Numbered from the stretch's first letter, positions 24,234-34,816 are shown. The stretch is DNA of 43,535 nucleotides from Desulfuromonas sp. (GCF_002868845.1 NZ_PKUB01000013.1:1-43535), one strand, 5' to 3'. Numbers and translations: made by a program. The notes: generated by a model not told the origin, from the sequence alone.

Positions 24234-24779
24234 CTACATGAGGGCCTTGACCTTTTCGAAGCCGAGGTTGAAGGCCTTCTTGTTCAGTTCCAGGAAGGCT
24301 TCGGGAACCTTGGCCAGAACAGCCTTTTCGCCCGCTTCCTTGGAGACAACGTCGGTCAGGGCGATCATCGCGCCCAGCGCGACCACGTTGGCGACGATGG
24401 CACGGCCGATTTCATCCTGAGCGGTGCGCATGATGGGCATTTTGTAGACCTTGAAGTCCCCCTTGGGCTCGTTAGGGACGAAGTCCGTATCGAGCAGCAG
24501 GACCCCGCCGGCCTTGATGCCGACGGCGTATTTGTCGGCGGCCTCCTGGGTCATGGCAAGGCAGGCGTCGACGACGGTCGCCTTGGGGTAGTCGATGGGT
24601 TCGTCGGAGATGATGACCTCCGACTTGGAGGCGCCGCCGCGGGCCTCGGGGCCGTAGCTCTGGGACTGCACGGCGTTCTTGCCCTCGATGATGGAGGCGG
24701 CCTCGGCGAGAATGATGCCGGCGGTGATCAGGCCCTGGCCGCCGGCGCCTGAAAACCGAATTTCATATCTATCAGCCAT
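24234..24779 (-). CDS. korC: 2-oxoglutarate:ferredoxin oxidoreductase, gamma subunit
   Basis: A 181-residue gamma subunit of the 2-oxoacid:ferredoxin oxidoreductases. The N-terminus EIRFSGAGGQGLITAGIILAEAA and QSQSYGPEARGGASKSEVIISDEPIDYP are the family signatures. It forms part of the KorABCD complex that turns 2-oxoglutarate, CoA and oxidised ferredoxin into succinyl-CoA and CO2. It is the last gene of a leftward run, 34 bases after korB, and ends at a strong terminator. The substrate is assigned from the icd-mdh context and not from residues. Confidence 0.93.
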   Translation of the reverse strand: MADRYEIRFSGAGGQGLITAGIILAEAASIIEGKNAVQSQSYGPEARGGASKSEVIISDEPIDYPKATVVDACLAMTQEAADKYAVGIKAGGVLLLDTDFVPNEPKGDFKVYKMPIMRTAQDEIGRAIVANVVALGAMIALTDVVSKEAGEKAVLAKVPEAFLELNKKAFNLGFEKVKALM

Positions 24780-24813
24780 TTCTATACTCTCCTTGTTTGA
24801 ACCGGTCGAAGGA

Positions 24814-25629
24814 TCAGGCGCCCTGGGCCTTGGCGATGACGTTGGCGTACTGCTCGGTGTACTCGGGCTTCTCCTCTTTGTAGAGGACGCCGGTCAGGAC
24901 CTTGCCTTCGAGCTGCTCGGCCGTCATCTTGGCGGCTGCGGCTACGGGGACGGCGACTTCTTTGAGCTGCTTCATCATGTCCACGACGGAGCGGAACTTG
25001 TTGCGGCGCCCGTAGGTGGTGGGGCAGTCGTCGAGGACTTCGATGATGGACATCCCCTTGTGCTTGATCCCTTCGACGATCAGCTTGTCGATCTGGGTAG
25101 CGTGGAAGGCGGTGGTGCGGGCCACGAAGGTGGCACCGGCGCCGATGGCCAGCTTGCTGATGTCGAAGACCGGGTCGGGGTTGCCGTAGGGGGTGGTGGA
25201 GGCCATGTCGCCGGTGGGGGTGCAGGGGGAGAACTGGCCGCCGGTCATGCCGTAGATCTTGTTGTTCAGCACGACGTAGGTCATGTCGATGTTGCGCCGG
25301 CAGGCGTGGATGAAATGGTTGCCGCCGATGGCTGTGCCGTCGCCGTCGCCGCCGCAGAGGATGACGTTCATCTCGGGCTTGGCCATCTTGACGCCGGTGG
25401 CGAAAGCGGCCGCACGGCCGTGAGCGGTGTGAAGGGTGCAGGCGTCAATGTAGCCGGGCAGGCGGCTGGCGCAGCCGATACCGGAAACGAGGGCGGTGTT
25501 GTTCTTTTCCAGGCCGCAGGTCTCCATGGCCCGGATAAGGCCCTTCATGACGATGCCGTGACCGCATCCGGGGCACCAGATGTGGGGCAGCTTGCCCGGG
25601 CGGATCCATTTATCGTAATCGTAAGCCAT
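24814..25629 (-). CDS. korB: 2-oxoglutarate:ferredoxin oxidoreductase, beta subunit
   Basis: A 271-residue beta subunit, which holds thiamine diphosphate. HIWCPGCGHGIVMKGLIRAM at the N-terminus has the CPGCG motif; LCGGDGDGTAIGGNHFIHACRRNIDMTYVVLNNKIYGMTGGQFSP is the ThDP/Mg site (GDGD...NN) and substrate loop. The start codon ATG at 25629 is immediately next to the korA stop at 25630-25632, so the two subunits are translated in tandem. The KGMSIIEVLDDCPTTYGRRN segment is characteristic of Kor rather than Por beta chains. Confidence 0.95.
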   Translation of the reverse strand: MAYDYDKWIRPGKLPHIWCPGCGHGIVMKGLIRAMETCGLEKNNTALVSGIGCASRLPGYIDACTLHTAHGRAAAFATGVKMAKPEMNVILCGGDGDGTAIGGNHFIHACRRNIDMTYVVLNNKIYGMTGGQFSPCTPTGDMASTTPYGNPDPVFDISKLAIGAGATFVARTTAFHATQIDKLIVEGIKHKGMSIIEVLDDCPTTYGRRNKFRSVVDMMKQLKEVAVPVAAAAKMTAEQLEGKVLTGVLYKEEKPEYTEQYANVIAKAQGA

Positions 25630-26769
25630 TTACAGTACCTCCTTGACCTTGTCCATGATCTGGCCGGGGTTGATGGGCTCGCCGTCAACCCGGAACACGC
25701 CAGCCAGGGCACAAGATCCTTTGATCACACGCTCGACTTCGAGAATCATCTGGCCGAGATTCATTTCGGGAACCACGATCGCCTTGACCTGGTTGGCCAG
25801 TTCGGCGACCCGCTTCTCGGGGAAGGGCCAGAGGGTGATGGGGCGGAAGAGGCCGGCCTTGACCCCCTGCTAGCGTAGCTTGTTGACCGCGTAGCGGGCA
25901 GAACGGGAGGTGGAGCCGTAAGCCAGGAGCAGAACCTCGGCGTCCTCGGTGAGGTACTCCTCGTTCTTCTCGATGTCGGCACGGGCGCTCTCGCACTCGA
26001 CCTTGCTGATCTGGCGGCGCTCTTCGGCGTCGACCAGTTCGGCCTTGGTGGTGGGGAAGCCGTCAGCCGCCTTGTTCAGGCCGGTGACGTGGTAGCGGTA
26101 GTCGGAGCCGAAGGCCGCCAGGGGAGGCACGTCGCCGAAGGAGGTGTCGTAGGGCTTGTAGTCGGCGGGAGAGGCGGTCGGTTCGGCGCGGTCGATGATC
26201 TCGAGTTCGCCCGGCTCAGGGAACTCGATGCGCTCGCGCATGTGGCCGACGATCTCGTCGAAGAGGACCTGGACCGGCATGCGGTATTTTTCGGCCAGGT
26301 TGAAGGCGCGCACGGTCTCCTCGAAGATCTCCTGGCAGGAGGCGGGGGCGACGGCGATGGTCGCGTGGTCACCGTGGGTGCCCCATTTGGCCTGCATGAC
26401 GTCGGACTGGCCGGGGCCGGTGGGCATCCCGGTGGAGGGGCCGCCACGCATGACGTTGATGATGACGCAGGGAACTTCGGCGATGCAGGCATAGCCGATC
26501 AGTTCCTGCTTGAGCGAAACCCCCGGGCCGGAGGTCGCGGTGATCGACTTGGCACCGGTCAGGGCGGCGCCGATGACCGACGCCATGGCGGCGATCTCGT
26601 CTTCCATCTGGATGAATTTGCCTCCGACCTTGGGCAGTTCTACGGAGAGAACCTCGGCCACCTCGGTGGAGGGGGTGATGGGGTAACCGCCGAAGAACTT
26701 GGCCCCGGCGTACATCGCACCTTGGGCACAGGCTTCGTTCCCCTGCAAAAGAGCAACTTTCTTAGCCAC
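25630..26769 (-). pseudogene. korA: 2-oxoglutarate:ferredoxin oxidoreductase alpha subunit, interrupted by an in-frame TAG
   Basis: The full frame of 380 codons encodes a normal-looking Kor alpha subunit. It has an intact N-terminus (VALLQGNEACAQGAMYAGAKFFGGYPITPSTE), the substrate pocket, and a C-terminus that continues without frameshift after the stop (QGVKAGLFRPITLWPFPEKR, then DKVKEVL). Codon 300 is TAG (25870-25872), inside KLR-stop-QGVKAG where relatives have Glu, Ala or Lys as I recall. The 80 residues beyond it form the domain that contacts the other subunits, so the truncated product would probably not work. One base change from GAG, AAG or CAG explains it. GGAGG precedes the ATG at 26769, and korD lies 26 bases upstream. 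The stop could be a sequence error; I annotate what is written. Confidence 0.85.
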
Positions 26770-26795
26770 GTTTTCCGTCCTCCTATGGAATATGA

Positions 26796-26987
26796 TTAAT
26801 CTTTGTGGACTTTGATGGCAAAGTCAGGGCACCGCAACTCGCACTGCATGCAGGCGATGCAAGCCTCGGGCTTGGCGACTTTTACCACGAACGCATCCAT
26901 CTCAAGGACCTTAGTGGTGCAGAATTCGACGCAGATATTGCACCCCTTGCAGTACCTTTCGATGACCTCCAATCTTGCACTGCTCAT
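26796..26987 (-). CDS. korD: 4Fe-4S ferredoxin-type subunit of 2-oxoglutarate:ferredoxin oxidoreductase
   Basis: A 63-residue delta subunit with two four-cysteine clusters: CKGCNICVEFC and CIACMQCELRC-P, each C-x2-C-x2-C-x3-C followed by more distant residues, enough for two [4Fe-4S] centres. It passes electrons from the ThDP site in KorB to external ferredoxin. It is the first gene of the leftward korDABC run; a gap of 285 bases separates it from mdh, and I see no clear promoter box in it. Confidence 0.93.
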   Translation of the reverse strand: MSSARLEVIERYCKGCNICVEFCTTKVLEMDAFVVKVAKPEACIACMQCELRCPDFAIKVHKD

Positions 26988-27205
26988 TCCCGTTTTTCTC
27001 CTTTGCGCGTGTTTGACGTTTATGCAACGGCTTGATAATGCGGCGGAATGCTAACACAAACGCACCACTCAAGCCAGAAAATTATGGTGTAAAGACCGGG
27101 CAGGCTGATCGAGCGGACAAGTCCTGAGAGGGGGAAGTGGCGCAGGGCTTGCGGCGATAACGGCCGAAATGCCAATCATTTTATTTAGATATATGTTTTT
27201 TTGAA

Positions 27206-27247
27206 ATCGTAAAGAAGGGCAATGTCGCCATTGCCCTTCTTTACGAT
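27206..27247 (-). terminator. 19-bp perfect inverted repeat after mdh
   Basis: ATCGTAAAGAAGGGCAATG pairs with its exact complement across a TCGC loop, 26 bases past the mdh stop. Leftward the T-rich part (CTTCTTTACGATTTC) is inside the stem and the flank is A-rich, so it is an unusual terminator or a 3'-end stabiliser. Confidence 0.6.
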
Positions 27248-27272
27248 GCGACATTTCAAACAATGATACCTG

Positions 27273-28241
<969 letters not shown>

Positions 28242-28250
28242 TTATGTTGG

Positions 28251-28295
28251 GAAATTGAAAAACAAGGTTCGGGGCAACCGAGTTGCCCCGAACCT
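28251..28295 (-). terminator. Intrinsic terminator between icd and mdh
   Basis: Thirteen-bp perfect stem AGGTTCGGGGCAA / TTGCCCCGAACCT with a 5-base loop (28265-28295), followed leftward by TGTTTTTCAA. It starts 11 bases past the icd stop and 36 bases before mdh, so mdh may depend on read-through or a weak promoter. Confidence 0.8.
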
Positions 28296-28305
28296 GCTAA
28301 GGTCC

Positions 28306-30531
28306 TTACATTGCGTCAATGATTGCGTTCAGCGTGGCGCTCGGGCGCATTGCCTTGTCGGCCTTGACCGGATCGAATTTGAAGTAGCCGCCGACGTCGA
28401 CCGGGGAGCCCTGGCAGTCGACCAGCTCGGCATCGATCTTGGAAGCGTTCTTCTCGAGCTCGGCAGCGACCTCGGAGAAGCGGGCCTTCATCGCAGCGTC
28501 CTTGTCCTGAGCGGCGAGAGCCTGTGCCCAGTAGAGAGCCAGGTAGAAGCTGGCGCCGCGGTTGTCGATTTCCTTGACCTTACGGGAAGGCAGCTTCTGG
28601 TTTTCCAGGTACTGACCGATACCAGCGTCGAGGGTCTCGGCCAGGATAGCGGCCTTCGGGTTGTTGTCAGCGGTTGCAGCCTGCTCCAGGGACGGAACCA
28701 GGGCGCAGTACTCGCCGAGGGAATCCCAGCGGATGTGACCTTCCTTGAGGAACTGCTCGACGTGCTTCGGAGCAGAACCGCCGGCGCCGGTCTCGAAGAG
28801 GCCGCCACCGTTGATCAGGGGAACGATGGAGAGCATACGAGCCGAGGTGCCCAGTTCGAGGATCGGGAAGAGGTCGGTCAGGTAATCCCTGAGGACGTTG
28901 CCGGTCACGGAGATGGTGTTCAGCCCCTTGCGAACCCGCTCGAGGGAGAACTTCATGGCGGCGACAGGATCCATGATGCGGATATCGAGGCCGGCGGTAT
29001 CGAACTCGGGAAGGTACTTGTTGACCTTTTTGATGATCTCTTTATCGTGACCGCGGTTTTCGTTGAGCCAGAAGATTGCCGGCTCACCGGACGCCTTGGC
29101 GCGGTTGACGGCCAGCTTGACCCAGTCCTTGATCGGAATGTCTTTGGCCTGGCTGGAACGGTAGATGTCGCCAGTGTCAACCGGCTGCTCGAGGATCACC
29201 TGGCCAGCGGCGTTGACAACCTGGAACTTGCCAGCGGCAGGAGCTTCGAAGGTCTTGTCGTGGGAACCGTACTCTTCAGCCTTCTGAGCCATCAGGCCGA
29301 CGTTGGAAACGCTGCCCATGGTGGCCGGGTCGAACTGGCCGTTCTTGTTGGCGTCTTCGCAGATCTCGCGGTACATGGTGGCGTAGCAGCGATCGGGAAC
29401 CATGGCGATGGTGTCCTGCAGCTCGTCCTGCAGGTTCCACATCTTGCCGCCGTCACGCACGACGTTCGGCATCGAAGCATCGACGATGACATCGTTCGGA
29501 ACGTGCAGGTTGGTGATGTTCTTGCGGGAGTCGACCATCGCCAGAGCGGCCTGGCCCTCGTAGCAGGCGTTGATGTCGGCTTCGATTTCGGCCTTCTTCT
29601 CGGCCGGAAGCTTGTTGAGCTTGTTGAGGATGTCGCCCATGCCGAAGTTGACGTTGGCACCGATCGATGCAAGGGTGTCGGCATGCTTCTCGAGAGCGTC
29701 CTTGAAGTAAACCGAGACACAGTGACCGAACATGATCGGATCGGAGATCTTCATCATGGTGGCCTTGAGGTGCAGGGAGAGCAGTACGCCCTTCTCTTTG
29801 GCCTCCTGGGCGGTCTTGGCGTAGAACTCGCGCAGAGCGGCAACCTTCATGACCGAGCTGTCGAGAACTTCGCCAGCCTGCAGGGCCAGGCCGTCTTTCT
29901 TGACGGTGACATTGCCGGCAGCGTCAACAAACTGGATCTTGACGGTGTCTGCAGCGTCCATGGTGACCGATTTTTCGGTCTCGTAGAAGTCGCCGCCTTC
30001 CATGTGGGCAACACGGCACTTGGAGGTGCCGGGAGCAGGCCACGGCTTCATCATCCGGTGCGGGTTCTTCTGGGCGAACTTCTTTACCGAAGCGGCGGCG
30101 CGGCGGTCGGAGTTGCCTTCACGCAGCACCGGGTTGACGGCTGAGCCGAGGCACTTGGCGAAGCGGGCCTGCAGCTCTTTTTCTGCGTCGGTGGTCGCCT
30201 CTTCAGGGTAGCTCGGAATGTCGTAGCCCTTCTCCTGCAGTTCGGCGATAGCGTCCTGCAGCTGAGGGATCGAAGCACTGATGTTCGGCAGCTTGATAAC
30301 GTTGGCTTCCGGCTTCAGAACGATCTCACCCAGTTCCGACAGGTAATCGGCAACCTTCTGCTCTTCGGTCAACTTCTCGGGGAAGTTTGCAATGATACGG
30401 CCAGCCAGGGAGATGTCCTTGGTCTCAACGTCAACGCCGGTCCCCTTGGTGAACGCCTGAACGATCGGGAGGAGGGCGTAGGTAGCCAACGCGGGTGCTT
30501 CATCAATTTCTGACCAGATAATTTTTGCCAT
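28306..30531 (-). CDS. icd: NADP-dependent isocitrate dehydrogenase, monomeric type
   Basis: A 741-residue enzyme, the usual length for the monomeric IDH class (about 740) and twice that of the dimeric class. Motifs seen include [32 protein letters not shown] near 125-160, [20 protein letters not shown] near 245, and [21 protein letters not shown] near 570, all typical. It oxidises isocitrate to 2-oxoglutarate and CO2 with NADP+. ATG 30531 is chosen because AAGGAG lies 7 bases upstream; an in-frame ATG at 30585 has none. A long AT-rich leader and a palindromic operator lie upstream. A terminator separates it from mdh. Confidence 0.96.
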   Translation of the reverse strand: MAKIIWSEIDEAPALATYALLPIVQAFTKGTGVDVETKDISLAGRIIANFPEKLTEEQKVADYLSELGEIVLKPEANVIKLPNISASIPQLQDAIAELQEKGYDIPSYPEEATTDAEKELQARFAKCLGSAVNPVLREGNSDRRAAASVKKFAQKNPHRMMKPWPAPGTSKCRVAHMEGGDFYETEKSVTMDAADTVKIQFVDAAGNVTVKKDGLALQAGEVLDSSVMKVAALREFYAKTAQEAKEKGVLLSLHLKATMMKISDPIMFGHCVSVYFKDALEKHADTLASIGANVNFGMGDILNKLNKLPAEKKAEIEADINACYEGQAALAMVDSRKNITNLHVPNDVIVDASMPNVVRDGGKMWNLQDELQDTIAMVPDRCYATMYREICEDANKNGQFDPATMGSVSNVGLMAQKAEEYGSHDKTFEAPAAGKFQVVNAAGQVILEQPVDTGDIYRSSQAKDIPIKDWVKLAVNRAKASGEPAIFWLNENRGHDKEIIKKVNKYLPEFDTAGLDIRIMDPVAAMKFSLERVRKGLNTISVTGNVLRDYLTDLFPILELGTSARMLSIVPLINGGGLFETGAGGSAPKHVEQFLKEGHIRWDSLGEYCALVPSLEQAATADNNPKAAILAETLDAGIGQYLENQKLPSRKVKEIDNRGASFYLALYWAQALAAQDKDAAMKARFSEVAAELEKNASKIDAELVDCQGSPVDVGGYFKFDPVKADKAMRPSATLNAIIDAM

Positions 30532-30802
30532 GTTTCTCTCCTTAAGTTTGTTATGCCAGTATCGCCAGAGGCTCAAGAAAGGCAAATCGCGATCGCCTTT
30601 ATCAACTGGTTTAATCAGTGACGGATGAAACTAAGGTGATATGTTCGTTGTTTTGTCTAGCCTTGAGGGGAATGTTTTAGATTGTATGAATGGTAATAAG
30701 GTAAATGTTAATTTTAAAACGATAACAGTGAAAAAGAGCGAACGATCAGTAGGTGCGTATAAGTGCTATGTGCTGTAGCAAGATGAGGCCGGGTCAAGAA
30801 TG
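30532..30802. other. AT-rich non-coding leader upstream of icd
   Basis: About 270 bases without a supportable gene, clearly richer in A+T than the rest of the window (notably 30600-30780). It would be the icd 5' leader if transcription starts at the operator at 30803. Secondary promoters here are possible, but I see no pair of boxes that I would defend. Confidence 0.5.
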
Positions 30803-30837
30803 TTGTATACAGTATACAAATGGGCAGGGGGTGTCAA
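30803..30837 (-). promoter_or_regulatory. Operator palindrome and promoter upstream of icd
   Basis: TTGTATACAGTATACAA (30803-30819) is a perfect 17-base palindrome around one central base. Leftward, TTGACA (30837-30832) lies 15 bases before TATACT (30816-30811), which is inside the palindrome; the spacer is shorter than ideal. A bound regulator would cover the -10 region. A related site lies in the acnB promoter. Confidence 0.65.
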
Positions 30838-30899
30838 GTGAAAAGATGGCCCCGCGGCAGAGGGCGGCGGGTACTGTTGGATTGAAAACAAACACCATT

Positions 30900-31622
30900 T
30901 TAGTAGGGTTTGGGGGATGGGTTTGGGAGCAGGGTCTCCACGGGGAAGATGTCCGACTCACGGGCCATTGCGCGGGCTTCTTGCTCTTCCTCCCCGGTGA
31001 AGTCCCTGGGGATGTTGAGGATCTGCCCGGGGTAGATCTGCCGCGGGTCCTTGATCTGGTCCCTGTTGGCCTTGTAGAGCAGGGGCCAAAGCAGGGCATC
31101 GGAGTAGACCTTCCCCTGGCCGGCGATGGTCCAGAGGGTCTCCCCTTCGCCAACGGTGTATCGGGTCGGCGGCGGGAGCGGCGCTGGGGCCGGTTTCGGT
31201 TTGGAAGGCGGGGGAGTCTGGGAGCTTTGGGATCGCCTGGCATGCTCCTCTTGCAGACGGAGTCGCTCCTCGGCCTTGCGGACCTCTTCCCGGCGCTGCT
31301 CCTCTTTGGCGATGCGCTGCTGCTCCTTCTCGGCGATCCGGCTCTTCTCCTCCCCGGCCTTGAGGGAGGCGTGGCGGGCCAGGGATTCGGCCCGGGGCAG
31401 CACCTGCCGGGCCTCGCAATAATCCCGGAGGCGGTAGCGATGCTCTCCCTCCCTCAGGGCCCGCTCGGCCGCCTGGTAGGGCAGGGGGGCCAGGAGAGGG
31501 GCTTCGGAGGCGTAGGCCCGGGCTACCGCCAGTCGGGCGGCCTGAAGCTCCTGGCGGGGCGGCGATGCGCACCCGCCGAGAAGCAGGGTCATGAACAGGA
31601 TGCAGGTGAAAAGTTTTGCCAT
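30900..31622 (-). CDS. LysM-domain lipoprotein
   Basis: A 240-residue exported lipoprotein. The signal MAKLFTCILFMTLLLGGC-AS ends in a lipobox with Cys18. Residues 25-85 are helical and Ala/Arg/Glu-rich, with a DUF4398-like look (AARLAVARAYASEAPLLAPLPYQAAERAL). Residues 90-130 form a charged coiled coil, and 133-152 are a Pro/Lys linker. A LysM domain follows (YTVGEGETLWTIAGQGKVYSDALLWPLLYKANRDQIKDPRQIYPGQILNIP in three parts), expected to bind peptidoglycan. It is downstream of aspS by 30 bases on the same strand, likely co-transcribed. The ribosome site is weak (GAAAGG at distance). A cell-envelope tether is the likely role. Confidence 0.85.
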   Translation of the reverse strand: MAKLFTCILFMTLLLGGCASPPRQELQAARLAVARAYASEAPLLAPLPYQAAERALREGEHRYRLRDYCEARQVLPRAESLARHASLKAGEEKSRIAEKEQQRIAKEEQRREEVRKAEERLRLQEEHARRSQSSQTPPPSKPKPAPAPLPPPTRYTVGEGETLWTIAGQGKVYSDALLWPLLYKANRDQIKDPRQIYPGQILNIPRDFTGEEEQEARAMARESDIFPVETLLPNPSPKPY

Positions 31623-31652
31623 GGGTGACTTTGGGCGCCTTTCAGTTGGGCC

Positions 31653-33440
31653 CTATTTGGGTCGTGCCGTCACGCGGATGGACAATTCCTTCAACTGTTT
31701 TTCATCCACTTCGTTCGGCGCCTCGGACATGAGGCAGGTGGCCTTCTGGGTCTTCGGGAAGGCAATGACATCTCGGATCGAATCGCTGCCGGTCAGGATC
31801 ATCACCAGTCGGTCCAGTCCGAAGGCGATTCCTCCGTGGGGCGGCGCGCCGTATTCGAGGGCGTCCAGAAGGAAGCCGAACTTCTCCCGGGCCTCTTCCG
31901 GCCCGATGCCCAGGAGGTCGAACATCCTGCTCTGCACCGCCTGGTCGTGGATACGGATGCTGCCACCGCCGATTTCCGACCCGTTGAGAACCAGGTCGTA
32001 GGCCTTCGCCCGGACCTTCCCGGGCTCGCCGTCGAGCAGGGCCATGTCATCGTCCATCGGTGCGGTGAAAGGGTGGTGGACGGCGACGTGGCGGCGGCTC
32101 TCGCCGTCCCACTCGAGAAGGGGAAAGTCGGTAATCCAGACGAAGCGGAACGCGTCCTTGTTAACAAGGCCGAGCTTGTGGCCGAGATGGCCGCGCAGGC
32201 GCCCGAGCGCTTCGTTTGTCACGGCATAGGTGTCGGCGACGAAGAGCAGGAGGTCGCCGGTTTCCGCCTCGAGGGTGCGGTCGATGGCTTGAAGCTCTTC
32301 CTCGCTGAAAAACTTGGCGATGGGCGACTGCCAGCCCTCTTCGGTCATCTTGACCCAGGCCAGGCCCTTGGCGCCGTAGATCTTGACGAACTCGGTGAGG
32401 TCGTCGAGGTCCTTGCGAGAGAGGGGGGCGCCGCCCTTGACGTTGATCGCTTTGACGATGCCGCCTTTTTTGACCACGTCGGCGAAGACCTTGAAGCCGG
32501 AGCCTTTGACCTGGTTGCTGACATCGACCAGTTAGAGCTCGAAGCGCAGGTCGGGGTTGTCCACGCCGAACCGGGCCAGGGCCTCGGCATAGGTCATCCG
32601 GGGCATGGGCAGCGGCACTTCGACGTTCAGGGCCCCCTGGAAAACACGGGAGATCATCCCCTCCATGATCGAGATGACGTCGTCCTGGTCGACAAAGCTC
32701 ATTTCACAGTCGATCTGGGTGAACTCGGGCTGCCGGTCGGCGCGCAGGTCCTCGTCGCGGAAGCACTTGACGATCTGGCAGTAGCGGTCGAAGCCGGAGA
32801 CCATGAGCAGCTGCTTGAACAACTGGGGCGACTGGGGCAGAGCGTAGAAGCTGCCCTGGTTGACCCGGCTGGGGACAAGGTAGTCGCGGGCCCCCTCGGG
32901 AGTGCTCTTGGTCAGCATGGGGGTTTCGATCTCGAGGAAACCGTGTTCGGCGAGGTAGGTGCGGGCGGTGTGGGCGACGTGGTGCCGCATGATCAGGTTC
33001 TTCTGGATGGCGGGCCGGCGCAGGTCGAGATAGCGGTGCTTCAGGCGCAGGTTTTCGGCCACGTCAGTGTACTCGTCGAGCATGAAGGGCGGGGTCTTGG
33101 CCGAGTTGAGGATGCGCAGCTCACGAACCTCGACTTCGATCTCGCCGGTCTTCATCTTGGGGTTGACCGTCCCCTCGGGGCGGGGCGAAACTGTTCCCTT
33201 GACCGCGAGTACGAACTCGTTGCGAACCGCCTCCGCCTTGGCGTGGGCCTCGGGGTCGCGGTCGGGGTCGAGGGCCAGCTGCACGATCGCGTCGCGATCC
33301 CGCAGGTCGATGAAGATAAGGCCCCCGTGGTCCCGGCGGCGTTGCACCCAGCCCATCAGGCAGACCTCTTTGCCGATATCCGCCGCAGTCACCTGGCCGC
33401 AATATTGGCTTCGTTTCCAGTCACCAAGCAAGTCGTTCAA
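31653..33440 (-). pseudogene. aspS: Aspartyl-tRNA synthetase, interrupted by an in-frame TAA
   Basis: The frame of 596 codons encodes a full bacterial-type class IIb AspRS. The N-terminal OB-fold anticodon-binding domain comes first ([26 protein letters not shown]), then motif 2 region [23 protein letters not shown], the inserted GAD domain from about 300-420, and motif 3 [15 protein letters not shown] near the end. Codon 303 is TAA (32532-32534) in RFEL[20 protein letters not shown], where a sense codon is expected; the frame is the same on both sides. AspRS is essential, so either another copy exists, or this is a one-base error or mutation (AAA, GAA or CAA to TAA). A promoter lies at 33509-33538. 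Confidence 0.85.
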
Positions 33441-33508
33441 GGGTATGTCCTCCAGAGGCTATATATGTCATTCAGTGGATGGTCAGACGACGCAGATGCA
33501 AAGAGGAC

Positions 33509-33538
33509 ACTATACAAATCCCCTCGTGACAACGTCAA
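33509..33538 (-). promoter_or_regulatory. Sigma-70-type promoter of aspS
   Basis: Leftward TTGACG (33538-33533), 18 bases, TATAGT (33514-33509). The start would be near 33502, giving a leader of about 62 nt. The -35 box abuts the hisS stop codon. Confidence 0.55.
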
Positions 33539-33541
33539 GGA

Positions 33542-34816
33542 CTATCCTGCCTCCCGATCGGCCGGCCGGCACTTTTCCATCATCAGTTCTTCGACCGCAC
33601 CGAGGGGCACCTCTTCCTGGCTGCCGGCGTCCATGTCCTTTAATTGGCCCGCCTGCCGGGCGAGTTCCTCTTCGCCGAGGATGAGCACGAAGCGGGCCTT
33701 TTGTTTTCCGGCACGCCGCAACTGGGCTTTGAGGCTCTTGCCTTCGTAGTCCATCTCGGCGTGCAGACCCCGGCGATGCAGGGCAGACAGCAGGACGAAC
33801 CCCCTGCGGCCGGCCTCTTGGCCGAGGGCGGCGATGAAGAGGTCGGGGCGGGGCGCCTCGATCGATTTCTCGCCGAGCATCAGCGCCAGGCGCTCCACCC
33901 CCATGGCGAAACCGATGCCCGGAAGGGATGGTCCGCCCAGATCCTCGATCAGCCCGTCGTAGCGTCCCCCGGCGGCAACGGCGTTCTGTGCCCCCAGGCT
34001 GTTTGTGACCATCTCGAAGGTGGTCTTGGTGTAATAGTCCAGACCCCGGGCCATGCGCGGGTTGACGGTGTAGGCGACGGCGATGTCGTCGAGGTGCCCC
34101 CGCACCCGGGAAAAGTGGTCCTCGCAGGAGGCGCAGAGGGAATCGAGAACCGACGGGGCGTTCTGGGTCGCTTCCTTGCAGCCCTGGGATTTGCAGTCGA
34201 GGGCCCTCAGGGGGTTTGTCTCGTAGCGGCGCTTGCAGTCTTCGCAGAGGGATGACAGCCGCTGCTGGAGATAGTCGACCAGGGCTTTCCGGTAGCCGGG
34301 GCGGCACTCCGGGCAGCCGAGGGAGTTGATCTGCAGTTCAATGTCCCGGATGCCCACCTCCTGGAAATAGTGAGAGAGCATGCTCAGCACCTGGGCGTCG
34401 ATCTTGGGATCGTCCACCCCGAGCACCTCGGCTCCGATCTGGTGGAACTGGCGGTAACGTCCCTTCTGGGGGCGCTCGTAGCGGTACATCGGCCCCAGGT
34501 AGTAGAGCTTGTTGACCGAGTCCAGGGCGTACAGCTTGTTCTGGATAAAAGCCCTCATCACCGGGGCCGTCCCCTCGGGGCGCAGGGTCAGGGAGTTGCC
34601 GCTCTTGTCGTCGAAGGTGTACATCTCCTTTTCGACGATGTCCGTGGTCTCGCCGATGGAGCGGCAGAAAAGTTCGGTCTTCTCTACGGTCGGCACCCGG
34701 ATCTCGGTGAAGCCGTAGGCCTGAAAAATGCGTCGCGCTTGGGTTTCCAGAAACTGCCAGGTTTCCACCTCGCCCGGCAGGATGTCGTTCATTCCCTTGA
34801 TGCCTGTAATGTTCAC
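33542..34816 (-). CDS. hisS: Histidyl-tRNA synthetase
   Basis: A 424-residue class IIa synthetase of standard length. Class II motif 1 is in the N-terminus, motif 2 reads GPMYRYERPQKGRYRQFHQIGAEVLG near 108-135, the histidine-specific ARGLDYYTKTTFEMV lies near 258, and motif 3 is IGFAMGVERLALML near 305. A Cys-rich insertion (CPECR, CEDCK, C-x-SQGC, CASC, about 172-232) may bind zinc. The C-terminal domain (FVLILGEEELARQAGQLKDM) binds the anticodon. It lies upstream of aspS, as in many bacteria, with 101 bases between. GAGGTGATAAGTAC before the ATG at 34816 supplies the ribosome site. Confidence 0.96.
   Translation of the reverse strand: MNITGIKGMNDILPGEVETWQFLETQARRIFQAYGFTEIRVPTVEKTELFCRSIGETTDIVEKEMYTFDDKSGNSLTLRPEGTAPVMRAFIQNKLYALDSVNKLYYLGPMYRYERPQKGRYRQFHQIGAEVLGVDDPKIDAQVLSMLSHYFQEVGIRDIELQINSLGCPECRPGYRKALVDYLQQRLSSLCEDCKRRYETNPLRALDCKSQGCKEATQNAPSVLDSLCASCEDHFSRVRGHLDDIAVAYTVNPRMARGLDYYTKTTFEMVTNSLGAQNAVAAGGRYDGLIEDLGGPSLPGIGFAMGVERLALMLGEKSIEAPRPDLFIAALGQEAGRRGFVLLSALHRRGLHAEMDYEGKSLKAQLRRAGKQKARFVLILGEEELARQAGQLKDMDAGSQEEVPLGAVEELMMEKCRPADREAG

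Noticed and set aside
25870-25872. Pyrrolysine reading of the amber codon in korA
   Set aside because: No pyl gene or methylamine methyltransferase is in the window, the neighbouring aspS uses TAA instead, and Kor alpha subunits are not known to carry pyrrolysine.
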